The notes under the pieces were generated by a model. That model did no database searches and was not told the origin of the DNA. It worked only from the letters and a program-made list of their open reading frames with translations. Positions 7,907 to 15,393 of a stretch of 64,000 nucleotides of DNA are shown here, piece by piece. This DNA is from Lysobacter sp. ISL-50 (GTDB taxonomy: Bacteria; Pseudomonadota; Gammaproteobacteria; Xanthomonadales; Xanthomonadaceae), in the NCBI RefSeq assembly GCF_018612875.1, contig NZ_JAGGRI010000007.1:62001-126000 (forward strand), given 5' to 3'. Position 1 is the stretch's first letter, and each line of letters starts with the position of its first letter. Position numbers and translations under genes: made by a program.

Positions 7907-8626
7907 ATGAGTATTTTGGTCGTCGATCGATGGATGGAATATCGGGGAACCGTCGTTCACAGCATCGATACAGGGGCACGACAGGCATACGCCTATTTGA
8001 GTCCGAACATCATCGTCACCGCCGACGGTGCGCCCGATGCGTACCACCCGGACAATCTGGGCACCGGCCATATCCGCAAGACCCATTGGCCCGACGGCGA
8101 CTGGCGGCACGCGCTGGTCGCCGATCCGAGCCATCCGCGGCGTCCGCTGCAACAGTCCGGCGGACGCAACGCCGGTTACTTCGTCTCGATCACCGCCTTG
8201 AACGATCCGAGCCGACAGCGCACCGACCCGACGGCCTACGTCGATGCCGGCCGGATTCCGTATCTGGTGTTGCCGGCGCCGTTTCATGCCATCGACGGCA
8301 GCGGCGATCTGGGCGATTTCGTCGTCGCCTATCACCCGGTCACGCGCCGCTTCAGTTACGGGCTGATCGGCGGCATCGGCGCCGACCGGCCCCTGGGCGA
8401 GATTTCCATGCGCATGGCCAGCGATCTGTCCGGCCACCGCGCCGAGGCCAAGAGCGGGCAGGGCGTTCCGTCCGGCTCGATGCTGTGTCTGGTGTTCCCG
8501 AAATCGCGGATGACGCCGGCCTGGCCGATGCCGCCCGCGGCGATCCGCGCGCGTTGCGAACACTTGCTGAAGCGGCTGGGAGGGCAAACGCGTCTGCCGC
8601 AGTTGGCCGATGCGCTGGCGGAATGA
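7907..8626 (+). CDS. GH75-like (chitosanase-fold) protein, cytoplasmic form
   Basis: A 239-residue protein with a strong AAGGAGGGAGCC ribosome-binding site. Several blocks fit glycoside hydrolase family 75 (chitosanases): 'VTADGAPDAYHPDN' (37-50), 'GYFVSITAL' (90-98), 'GRIPYLVLP' (115-123), 'GDLGDFVVAYHP' (133-144) and 'PLGEISMRMASDL' (162-174), where the Glu matches the family's catalytic GEaS segment. Unlike secreted chitosanases it has no signal peptide. It may act on an intracellular or otherwise-delivered glycan, or be a non-catalytic relative. The family call comes from reading motifs, not from a search. Confidence 0.55.
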   Translation: MSILVVDRWMEYRGTVVHSIDTGARQAYAYLSPNIIVTADGAPDAYHPDNLGTGHIRKTHWPDGDWRHALVADPSHPRRPLQQSGGRNAGYFVSITALNDPSRQRTDPTAYVDAGRIPYLVLPAPFHAIDGSGDLGDFVVAYHPVTRRFSYGLIGGIGADRPLGEISMRMASDLSGHRAEAKSGQGVPSGSMLCLVFPKSRMTPAWPMPPAAIRARCEHLLKRLGGQTRLPQLADALAE

Positions 8627-8649
8627 GGTAACCGACGGAACTGCATCTA

Positions 8650-8690
8650 CTCCCTCTCCCGCTCGCGGGAGAGGGCTGGGGTGAGGGGAT
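8650..8690. repeat. Repeat family C, single unit
   Basis: A palindrome CCCTCTCCCGCTCGCGGGAG followed by AGGGCTGGGGTGAGGG. This unit recurs at 11.1, 50.7 and 55.5 kb in intergenic space and is REP-like. It lies between the convergent GH75-like and methyltransferase genes. Confidence 0.75.
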
Positions 8691-8790
8691 GAGCGCCGCA
8701 GGCGCGAATGCTTTCGCCCGGATTTCTGCGGTTGTCCGGGCTCTCACAGATGGACTCAATCGGTGCCCTTAATGACGATCAGCGCACGCG

Positions 8791-9846
8791 TCAAGCCGAT
8801 GGACCCAAACACAAATCCAGCCGCACCAGCCGCCCTAGCCGGTCGCGGCGCTGCGCGCGCAGATACCAATGCGCGCGCAGACGTTCGAGCGGCACCGGCG
8901 GCAGCACCGCCTCGCCCCACAACGTGAGTTCGTAATTGCGCGCGTGCAGCCAGTGCAGCAGCGCATCGAATCGCGCCTGATCGTCGGGCAACAGCAGATC
9001 GGCATCGCCCGGCGGGCGCGGCGCGGTGTCGTCGTCGCGCGACAGCCAGGACGCGAAGCTGCCGAACACTTCGAAGGCGAAGCCGGCCTGCGCCATCGCC
9101 CGCAGTTCGGCGCGGGTGCTGGCGATGCACGGGGTTTCGCGGGTTTTCTGAAAGATCAGCGCGTACTCGTGGCTGCGATTGCTGTGCGTGGCGCCGGCCG
9201 GCAGCGCTTGCGCGTCGCGTGGATAGCACAGCAGGCGCTCCTCGCGCGCCACGAACAAGCCGCGCAGCACGCCGGCCAGATCCCAGGCCAGCGGCAGCAT
9301 CCGCTCCTGGATCGTCACGTTCTCGACCATGGCGATACAGAAGCCGTCCTCGGGCAGGGCGCCGCGCACAGCGTGGAAGATGTCGCGCAGGCGCTGCAGG
9401 TAGGCGGCGTAGTCGTTTTCCAGATAAAGCTGGTCTTCGGCGGGCGTGTCCTCGTCGGTTGGCCAGCGGCAGCCGAAGTAGGGCACGTTGGTCAGGCACA
9501 GGTCGATCGCGTGCGGGATCGCGGTGCGCGGCAGGCTGCCGACCGCGATCGGCGCATCCACGCCGTGGCGGCGCAGGCGTTCGCGTGCTAGCTCGGCGCG
9601 GGGGGCGTCGATCTCGATTCCGCAACCCGCGCGGCCTTCCAGCGCGGCGGCGAGCAAGGTGGTGCCGAATCCGCAGAACGGATCGAACACGCAGTGGCCG
9701 GGCCGGCTGAAATGGCGCACGAACGGACGCATCTGCGCGACCCAGCCGCAATCGCGGCCGCCGAAGCGGTCGCGTGCGCGCAGGTCGGCCGGCAGGTCGT
9801 GTTCGGGCGGATCGGGCTGCAACGCCAGCCAGCTGCGGCTATCCAT
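8791..9846 (-). CDS. Amino-methyltransferase fused to a nucleotidyltransferase-like domain
   Basis: A 351-residue two-domain protein. Residues 1-235 resemble DNA/RNA amino-methyltransferases: motif I 'FDPFCGFGTT' (54-63), 'GIEID' (76-80) and a motif IV-like 'TNVPYFG' (119-125) in place of the usual (N/D/S)PPY. Residues 258-351 look like a nucleotidyltransferase fold: 'FGSFASWL' (261-268), 'GDADLLL' (280-286) with the Asp-x-Asp pair, and a third Asp in 'LVRLDLCLG' (340-348). Start MDSRSWL was chosen because the methyltransferase fold begins there. The first 8 bases overlap the end of the radical SAM gene, so the two are coupled. Substrates are unknown; nucleic acid or tRNA is possible. Confidence 0.75.
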   Translation of the reverse strand: MDSRSWLALQPDPPEHDLPADLRARDRFGGRDCGWVAQMRPFVRHFSRPGHCVFDPFCGFGTTLLAAALEGRAGCGIEIDAPRAELARERLRRHGVDAPIAVGSLPRTAIPHAIDLCLTNVPYFGCRWPTDEDTPAEDQLYLENDYAAYLQRLRDIFHAVRGALPEDGFCIAMVENVTIQERMLPLAWDLAGVLRGLFVAREERLLCYPRDAQALPAGATHSNRSHEYALIFQKTRETPCIASTRAELRAMAQAGFAFEVFGSFASWLSRDDDTAPRPPGDADLLLPDDQARFDALLHWLHARNYELTLWGEAVLPPVPLERLRAHWYLRAQRRDRLGRLVRLDLCLGPSA

Positions 9847-11005
9847 GCGCGCGCTCCGCGTCCGCCGGTTGCGCGGATGAGGATGCAAGCGGCCACAGCA
9901 CGTCGCGATCGGGTTGCCAACCCGCGCACAGCCGGCCGTCGGCATGGAACACCAGCTTGTAGATGTCGCCGCTGGCGTGGCGGCGATGCATGGCGCTGTA
10001 GTCGGAGGATTCGAACATCACGTCCAAGCCGCTGGTTTCGTCGCGCAGGCGCAGGTTCCAGAAGTAATAGCCTTCGGTGATCCGCAGCGGCGTCATCCGC
10101 GGCCACCACGGCGCGGCCATGCAGTCGCCGAGCACCTGCTCGATCGCCACGCGTTCGCTTTCGACATAGCGGCGCGTGCCGTTGTCGCGGTAGCCCTCGC
10201 CCAGGCGCGAAAACTCGCGGAAGATCACCGTGCCGGCGCCGCAATGCCGCGCCCAGTCCAGATAGGCGGCGACGCCGTCCGCGTCGTCCACACCGCCGTG
10301 TTGCAGGATGCAGACCTGGCGCAGCGGTATCGCTTGCGCGATCGAACGCGCGACCGTTTCGAACGCCGCGTTGCCGGCGACAGGCTCGCCGTCGCGGAAA
10401 CGCATGATGCGCTGGTTGCGCAACGCATCGGGATGATGGCGCGACAGTTCGACCCAGGACAGGCCGAAGCGCGTCAGTGCCGCGATCAGTTCAGCGCCGC
10501 GACCGCGGGCGAAGCCGGCGCCGTTGCTGTAGAGCACGCGGTCCCCGGCGACGACGCCGCCGCGTTCGGCCTGCTGCAGGGTGCTCAGCAGGTGCAGGAA
10601 CCAGTCTTCGTCGTCGCTGGATTCCAGGCCCGACAGCGACCACGACAGCGGCAGGCCGCGCAGTTGCGCCAGCGCCTGGGTCAGCGTCGCGAAATAGTCC
10701 GGCCCGGGCCGCAGCGTTTGCGCCATCGCGCCGCGCTCGACGGGCTGCAGGGTTTCCGAGCAGAAGCGGCAGCGCGCCGAACACGGGCGCACCGAGGCGT
10801 AAGGGGTGAAGGTGATCGGCTGGGCGAAGCGATAGCGCCGGCCGCCGATGCTGTGCGCATGCCAGCGGGTGGCGTCGTGTTCGACCGGGGCGCGGCGCGC
10901 GAGTTGCGGCGTGCTGGCGCGCAGGCGTTCGAACAGGGAGGAGGCTGCGCTGAGGGGCAGGGTCGCCGGGTCTGCGGCGGCGAGCCCTTCGATGGGGGCT
11001 TGCAT
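9839..11005 (-). CDS. Radical SAM protein, partner of the methyltransferase
   Basis: A 388-residue radical SAM enzyme. The cluster motif is CSARCRFC (C75, C79, C82: CX3CX2C), in 'PYASVRPCSARCRFCSE'. It is followed by a GGE-like 'SLSGLESS' and the TIM-barrel strands ('VLYSNGAGF', 'WVELSRHHPD', 'VCILQHGGVD'). The C-terminus has a distinct block 'SGDIYKLVFHADGRLCAGW' with no recognised extra iron-sulfur cluster (only scattered Cys). Start MQAPIEG was chosen over the upstream frame, which enters a family C repeat. It heads a two-gene operon with the methyltransferase/nucleotidyltransferase-like gene. Reaction unknown. Confidence 0.8.
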   Translation of the reverse strand: MQAPIEGLAAADPATLPLSAASSLFERLRASTPQLARRAPVEHDATRWHAHSIGGRRYRFAQPITFTPYASVRPCSARCRFCSETLQPVERGAMAQTLRPGPDYFATLTQALAQLRGLPLSWSLSGLESSDDEDWFLHLLSTLQQAERGGVVAGDRVLYSNGAGFARGRGAELIAALTRFGLSWVELSRHHPDALRNQRIMRFRDGEPVAGNAAFETVARSIAQAIPLRQVCILQHGGVDDADGVAAYLDWARHCGAGTVIFREFSRLGEGYRDNGTRRYVESERVAIEQVLGDCMAAPWWPRMTPLRITEGYYFWNLRLRDETSGLDVMFESSDYSAMHRRHASGDIYKLVFHADGRLCAGWQPDRDVLWPLASSSAQPADAERAHG

Positions 11006-11071
11006 GGTGGGTTCCGGTTTGTTGGTTTGGTGGCGCGGGAGAGCTGAAGCGTTCGCGCCTTCGGCGCTCAT

Positions 11072-11170
11072 GCCCTCACCCTAGCCCTCTCCCGCAAGCG
11101 GGAGAGGGAACGGTTCCGTGGCTGTCTGAAGCCCCTCTCCCGCTTGCGGGAGAGGGGTTGGGGTGAGGGC
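11072..11170. repeat. Repeat family C, inverted pair
   Basis: Two units with core CTCTCCCGCAAGCGGGAGAGG face each other (about 11072-11110 and 11131-11170); the outer flanks CCCTCACC and GGGGTGAGGG are complementary, so the whole can fold into a long hairpin. It separates nadV from the radical SAM gene on the same strand and may end nadV transcription. Confidence 0.75.
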
Positions 11171-11179
11171 CGTCAGCGC

Positions 11180-12604
11180 TCAAAGCCGCGTAGCGTCAGC
11201 CAACTCGCGCACCTGCGCGAACGTCCAGTCGTTGACGATCCTGCCGTCCTCCCACACCGTCACCATCGCATCGTCGAAGCCCAGCGGCTTCACCGCTTCT
11301 TCCAGCGACGCCGCTTCCGGCGGCACCGGCACGGTCTTGAAGTGGCCGTATTCGCGATGGCGCAGCAAGGTCATGCGGCCGCGCTTGCTCGACTTGCCCT
11401 TGTCGGTGACTGGGTCCTTGTAGACGTCGATCCACTCGCCGTTGACCCGCGCCGCGGAACACTTCAGCGCGAACTTCTGCGTATCGCGATCCAGTCGCTG
11501 CAACAGCGCGCCGCCCATGCCGAAGGCGAGGTTGTCGGTGGCGTAGCCGTAACTGGTGATGCGTTCCAGGATCGCGCGGATGCTGGTCGGGTTGATGCCG
11601 TCGCCCTGGATCACCCGCACGTGGTTGAGCACCTTGTAACCCTTGCTGTTGACGGTATGGCCGAAGGCCTCGTCGAGCATGGTCACGCATTGGTGCACGA
11701 CATCGACCGGATCGCCCGAGTCCGGACGCACCACCAAGGTCGCGCCCGAAGCGATCACTTCCTCGCGCAAGGTCTTGCCCCAATGCTCGCGGATCGCATG
11801 GAAGATGTCGTAGCTGTCCGACACCACCGCGACGATCGCGCCGGGCTTGCCGAACTGGGTCAGCATGTTGCGGTACGCGCCCACCTCGTGGTCGCGTCCC
11901 CAACTGGTGATGGTGCTGTGCTCGGCGGCCGGAATGGAGAAGCCGGCCATCGGTTCGTGATAGTAGCGGCGCGCCAGCAACAGGCCGGACACCGTGTCGG
12001 TGCCGAGGAAATTCACCAGATGCGCGGCGCCGCCGAACGCCGCCGATTCGGTGCTGGATACGCCGCGCGCGCCGAAGTCGTGCAGCTTGAACGGCAACTG
12101 GCCTTCCGGATCGTCGCTGGTGCGTTCCAGGAACTGGCGGATGGTCTGCTTGGCATGCCAGCTGATCGTCGCCACCGTCACCGGGTACCACAGGCGCAGC
12201 AGCAGCGTTTCCAGGTAGGACGGCACCCAGTACGCGTTCGGGTCGGTGGATTCGATCGTCACCAGGGCCTGATGCGTCGGCACCACCGTGCCTTCGGGCA
12301 CGGCGCGAATCCGGATCGGCATCAGCCCGCCGTGATGATCGACGATGTAGCGCCAGCCGGCCTCGTTGAACGGTTCGCCGTGCGCGGCGAACAGGTCGCG
12401 CGCTTCGTCGATGTCGGCGTGGGTGATCGGCTTGGCCAGATACTCTTTCAAGATGGCCTGCAGGCCGAAGAACACGGTGCGATCGTGCACGCCGCCGCGC
12501 GATTCGACGTAGAAAAACGTCGCATCGGTGCCGGGCGGGTATTGCAGCCAGTGGCTGGCTTTATAGCTGTCGGTGTTGAGCAGCAGGTTGTCGAGGCATT
12601 GCAT
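11180..12604 (-). CDS. nadV: Nicotinamide phosphoribosyltransferase
   Basis: A 474-residue enzyme of the NAMPT/NadV family, which makes nicotinamide mononucleotide from nicotinamide and PRPP in the cytoplasm. Characteristic blocks are 'NTDSYKASHWLQYPPGT' at the N-terminus, 'FHDFGARGVSS'-like 'LHDFGARGVSSTESAAFGG', 'PAAEHSTITSWG', 'VVSDSYDIFHAI', 'LVVRPDSGDPVDV' and 'VIQGDGIN'. The phosphate-binding DSGDP and GDG motifs are intact. The start ATG has an AAGGAG site. It lies 75 bases downstream of the NMN adenylyltransferase gene, giving a two-step nicotinamide-to-NAD salvage operon. Confidence 0.95.
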   Translation of the reverse strand: MQCLDNLLLNTDSYKASHWLQYPPGTDATFFYVESRGGVHDRTVFFGLQAILKEYLAKPITHADIDEARDLFAAHGEPFNEAGWRYIVDHHGGLMPIRIRAVPEGTVVPTHQALVTIESTDPNAYWVPSYLETLLLRLWYPVTVATISWHAKQTIRQFLERTSDDPEGQLPFKLHDFGARGVSSTESAAFGGAAHLVNFLGTDTVSGLLLARRYYHEPMAGFSIPAAEHSTITSWGRDHEVGAYRNMLTQFGKPGAIVAVVSDSYDIFHAIREHWGKTLREEVIASGATLVVRPDSGDPVDVVHQCVTMLDEAFGHTVNSKGYKVLNHVRVIQGDGINPTSIRAILERITSYGYATDNLAFGMGGALLQRLDRDTQKFALKCSAARVNGEWIDVYKDPVTDKGKSSKRGRMTLLRHREYGHFKTVPVPPEAASLEEAVKPLGFDDAMVTVWEDGRIVNDWTFAQVRELADATRL

Positions 12605-12679
12605 GACGGAAGCTCCTTCGCGTCTGGGAGTAGCCGGCGGTCTGTCCACCGGCGCGTGCGGCCGGGCGGTCCTTGTGGA

Positions 12680-13735
12680 CTAACCGCGGCCGAGAAAGAA
12701 TTCGAGGATGTGCAGGTGGTCTTCGAACAATTGCGGGCTCATCTCCAGCGCTTCGCTGACCGCGATCCAGCGCGCTTTGTCGGCGTCGTCGCCGCCGCGC
12801 ACGGCGGGCAGTTCGCCGGCCGGGAATTCGAAGTGGAAGGCGTGGGTGATGGTGCGGCCGCGCGCGCTGCGTTCGGGATGGTCGAACACGTGTTCGCCCT
12901 TGATCGAACCCTTGAGCACCGGCAGCGGCAGCTTGAGCCGGGTTTCCTCGCGCAGCTCGCGCAGGCAGGCGTCGAGCACGGTCTCGTCCTGGCCGACGAA
13001 GCCGCCCGGCAGCGCCCACAGGCCCTTGCCCGGTTCGGCGCGGCGGCGCACCAGCAGCACATGGCCGGAATGCACGATCACCGCATCGGTGGTGACGAAG
13101 GTCGGCGCATACGGCGCATCGGCCCAGGCGGCGCGGTATTGCTCGATGAACCGATACTCGGCGACCAGTTGGGTGAACGCCGGAGAGCTTTTGCGGAAGG
13201 CTTCGAGCATGTCGAACACCGGGCCGGGCACGTTGGCGCGGATCAGCATCAGGCCGCCGTGGCTGTCGATCTGGTTGGCTTCGAACAGATAGCGGCGCAG
13301 CTCGGTCGCCGACAGCGTGGCGGTGTGGCTGACATCGACCAGCGGCCACTGCGGGAATTCGCGCAGGTAGTAGCTGGAGGCGTCCTTGTCCATGCCGATC
13401 AGGCCGATGCGCGCGTCGGCATCGCCGCCGTCGGCGCGCACCGCCTCGGCGACGCTGCGCTGCACGTCGGCGATCCACAGGCTCTCGTTATAGAGGTGAT
13501 CGCGCAGCGGGCGCACGATCAATCGGCCGTCGGCGTCGTTGAGCGCGGCCTGGATCATCACCGCGCGCTCGGCGACGGTGAAAGGGTTCTTGATGGTGCG
13601 GGGGGTGTCGGCGGAACCGACCAGGAAGATGACTTTGGCGGCCTTGCCCAGCGCGTGGCGGGCGACGGCGGCGTGACCGTTGTGGAAAGGCTCGAAACGG
13701 CCGATGAAAACCAGGTAATCGTATTCGTGTGCCAT
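12680..13735 (-). CDS. nadM: Bifunctional NMN adenylyltransferase / Nudix hydrolase
   Basis: A 351-residue fusion. Residues 5-165 are a nucleotidyltransferase with 'IGRFEPFHNGH' (11-21) and the 'SATELRRYL' (142-150) block of NadM-type NMN adenylyltransferases. Residues 210-345 are a Nudix domain with the box 'GGFVGQDETVLDACLRELRE' starting at residue 244 and continuing 'ETRLKL'. It is the same architecture as cyanobacterial NadM-Nudix. It would turn NMN plus ATP into NAD; the Nudix half probably hydrolyses ADP-ribose or damaged nucleotides. First gene of the nadM-nadV operon; a GAGGG site precedes the ATG. Confidence 0.93.
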   Translation of the reverse strand: MAHEYDYLVFIGRFEPFHNGHAAVARHALGKAAKVIFLVGSADTPRTIKNPFTVAERAVMIQAALNDADGRLIVRPLRDHLYNESLWIADVQRSVAEAVRADGGDADARIGLIGMDKDASSYYLREFPQWPLVDVSHTATLSATELRRYLFEANQIDSHGGLMLIRANVPGPVFDMLEAFRKSSPAFTQLVAEYRFIEQYRAAWADAPYAPTFVTTDAVIVHSGHVLLVRRRAEPGKGLWALPGGFVGQDETVLDACLRELREETRLKLPLPVLKGSIKGEHVFDHPERSARGRTITHAFHFEFPAGELPAVRGGDDADKARWIAVSEALEMSPQLFEDHLHILEFFLGRG

Positions 13736-13837
13736 GAGAATCCCTCACGGAGTTGATGTCGCCATCGGTCTGTCCGTTGGCGTATGGGAGATGCTACGCC
13801 TGTGGTTTGTGTCGTCAAGTGCCTGGGGCAGGGCGAG

Positions 13838-13911
13838 GAGGAACGAGTTCAGAGGAGTGAGGAGTGAGTGGATTGCACCTGACTTACTCGCTCCTCTCAA
13901 CTCGTTCCTCG
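13838..13911. repeat. Repeat family E, inverted repeat
   Basis: Arms GAGGAACGAGTTCAGAGGAG (from 13837) and its imperfect complement CTCCTCTCAACTCGTTCCTC (13891-13910) flank a centre of about 30 bases containing GAGTGAGG. The same arms occur at 56.8 and 63.3 kb. It fills much of the divergent gap between nadM and the following plus-strand gene. No transposase is near. Confidence 0.75.
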
Positions 13912-13942
13912 CATACTGCTTCGGACACAGGGGAGCAAGCGG

Positions 13943-14938
13943 ATGGCGATGATAGTTCCGGAGTACTGGGCGGAAGGCCGGGTCGGCGAGCAGTTCGGGC
14001 GAGGGCATGTCTCCGGGCGGTATTCGCTTACGGTGCGTCGCTTCGGTTGGTCCGATTCCAGCCTGGCCGAAGCGCAGGCGATGGCCGATGCGCGCGCCCG
14101 CGCCGCGTTCGACCGCATCCTGGCCGGCGAATCGCTGGCCAAGCGCGAGCCGCGGGTGCCTTACGACGCCGAGGGCCTGCCGATTCGCGAGCCCATCGTC
14201 GAGCGCGACGGCGATGTGGTCATCACCCGCAACAGTTACGGCGCGCGTTGCTTGAATTCGCCGAACGTGTTGTTCGCCGATATCGATTTCGCCGCGCCGC
14301 CTTCGGGCTGGCGCGCGGCGTACTTCTGGATATCGCTCGCGGTCGGCGCGGCGACCGGATTCTGGATCAAGCCGTGGATCGGCGTGCTGTCGCTGCTCGC
14401 GCTGCTGTGGCTGTTTGCGTGGATCGCCCGCGCCGCCGCGGCGCGGCGCCATCGCACCGACGGCGGCGGCCTGGAAGCGCGCGCGATGGCGCCGGTGCGG
14501 GCTTTCGTCGCGGCGAATCTGGACTGGCATCTGCGGGTCTATCGCACGCCCAACGGTTTTCGCCTGTTGGCCATGCATCGCGTATTCGATCCGTTGGACC
14601 CGACCGTGCCGGATTTCTTCAAGGCCATCGGCGCCGATTCGTATTACGCCTTGCTGTGCCAGCGCCAGCATTGCTTCCGCGCGCGGGTCAGCCCGAAGCC
14701 CTGGCGCATCGGCATCCGCGAACGCATGCCGCCGCGCACCGGCGTGTGGCCGATCGCGCCCGAGCGCATGCCCGAACGCCAGCGCTGGGTCGCCGAGTAC
14801 GAGCGCAAGTCCGATGCGTATGCCTCGTGCCGCTTCGTTGAAGCGTTGGGCAGCCGCGATTACGTGTCGCAAACGCAAGGGGTGCAGCGGATGCACGATG
14901 CGATGTGCCGGGCCGATCGCGATCTGCCGTTGGCCTGA
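13943..14938 (+). CDS. Membrane protein of unknown function, 331 aa
   Basis: Not assigned to a family. The N-terminal 130 residues are soluble and end in 'ITRNSYGARCLNSPNVLFAD' followed by IDF. Two transmembrane segments follow (about residues 132-172, AAYFWISLAVG... and GVLSLLALLWLFAWIA). A second soluble part of about 155 residues contains 'LRVYRTPNGFRLLAMHRVFD' and 'YYALLCQRQHCFRARVSPKP'. The pieces on either side of the hairpin (a VLFADIDF strand, then a YRTPNGFRLL strand) are reminiscent of primase-polymerase-like strands, but this is weak and speculative. The ATG at 13949 is an alternative start. A family E repeat lies just upstream. Confidence 0.7.
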   Translation: MAMIVPEYWAEGRVGEQFGRGHVSGRYSLTVRRFGWSDSSLAEAQAMADARARAAFDRILAGESLAKREPRVPYDAEGLPIREPIVERDGDVVITRNSYGARCLNSPNVLFADIDFAAPPSGWRAAYFWISLAVGAATGFWIKPWIGVLSLLALLWLFAWIARAAAARRHRTDGGGLEARAMAPVRAFVAANLDWHLRVYRTPNGFRLLAMHRVFDPLDPTVPDFFKAIGADSYYALLCQRQHCFRARVSPKPWRIGIRERMPPRTGVWPIAPERMPERQRWVAEYERKSDAYASCRFVEALGSRDYVSQTQGVQRMHDAMCRADRDLPLA

Positions 14939-15003
14939 GCCGCGCGCCCGGAGTCCTTGATTGCTTGAAGAACGGTGGCGCAGCGGCGTCTGCGCGAATC
15001 GGC

Positions 15004-15228
15004 TCAGCCGGAGACGACGAGGATCTTCGTCCCTTCGCACTCCACCGCCTGCCCCGCGCGGATCTTGCAGGTCTTGCGCAGCTCGACCTGGCCGTCCACC
15101 CGCACCACGCCGCTGGCGACCATGGCCTTGCCGGCGCCGCCGCTGTCGCACAGGCCGACCAGCTTGAGCAACTGGTTGAGTTCGACATGGTCGTGGCTGG
15201 GGTCGAGTTCGAAACGGATCGGTTGCAT
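15004..15228 (-). CDS. RNA-binding S4 domain protein, YbcJ-like
   Basis: A 74-residue protein consisting of one S4 domain: 'VELNQLLKLVGLCDSGGAGK' then 'VASGVVRVDGQVELRKTCKI' and 'AGQAVECEGTKILVV'. This matches the YbcJ/RsaL-like stand-alone S4 proteins, which bind structured RNA. The start was placed at the ATG 15226-15228, where the family homology begins. It is convergent with the preceding membrane-protein gene and divergent from an MDR gene. Confidence 0.85.
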   Translation of the reverse strand: MQPIRFELDPSHDHVELNQLLKLVGLCDSGGAGKAMVASGVVRVDGQVELRKTCKIRAGQAVECEGTKILVVSG

Positions 15229-15323
15229 GAGGCCGGCAGCTCGTAAGGCAGGGCAGGGTCGCAGCGCTGAGACTTGGACGCAAGACGTTTGCACTGGCGC
15301 GGGCGTACTCTCGCGTATGTGCG

Positions 15324-15359
15324 CGGGGCGGACGGGTCGATCGCGATCCGTCCGCCCCG
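15324..15359. other. Perfect 12-bp stem hairpin
   Basis: CGGGGCGGACGG (15324-15335) pairs exactly with CCGTCCGCCCCG (15348-15359) around a 12-base loop, GTCGATCGCGAT, itself rich in dyads. It lies between the divergent S4 and MDR genes, 35 bases ahead of the MDR start. It has no T-tract, so it is more likely a regulatory or RNA structure than a terminator. Function unknown. Confidence 0.55.
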
Positions 15360-15393
15360 CCGGTTCGACTCCACTACCCCAGAGAGGATGGCG

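Noticed and set aside
7684-7908. A 74-codon minus-strand frame in the gap before the GH75-like gene
   Set aside because: It lies over the promoter and ribosome-binding site of the plus-strand gene and resembles nothing known.
11144-13756. An 870-codon open frame on the plus strand across the nad operon
   Set aside because: It is antisense to nadV and nadM, both of which match their families over full length. Long antisense frames are expected at this GC content.
13838-13911. Family E palindromes considered as insertion-sequence ends
   Set aside because: No transposase gene lies between or beside any copies and no target-site duplication was evident, so they are listed only as repeats.
15361-15372. 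A tRNA T-loop-like string, GGTTCGACTCC
   Set aside because: No acceptor stem, D-arm or anticodon arm could be placed around it, and it overlaps the leader of the MDR gene.
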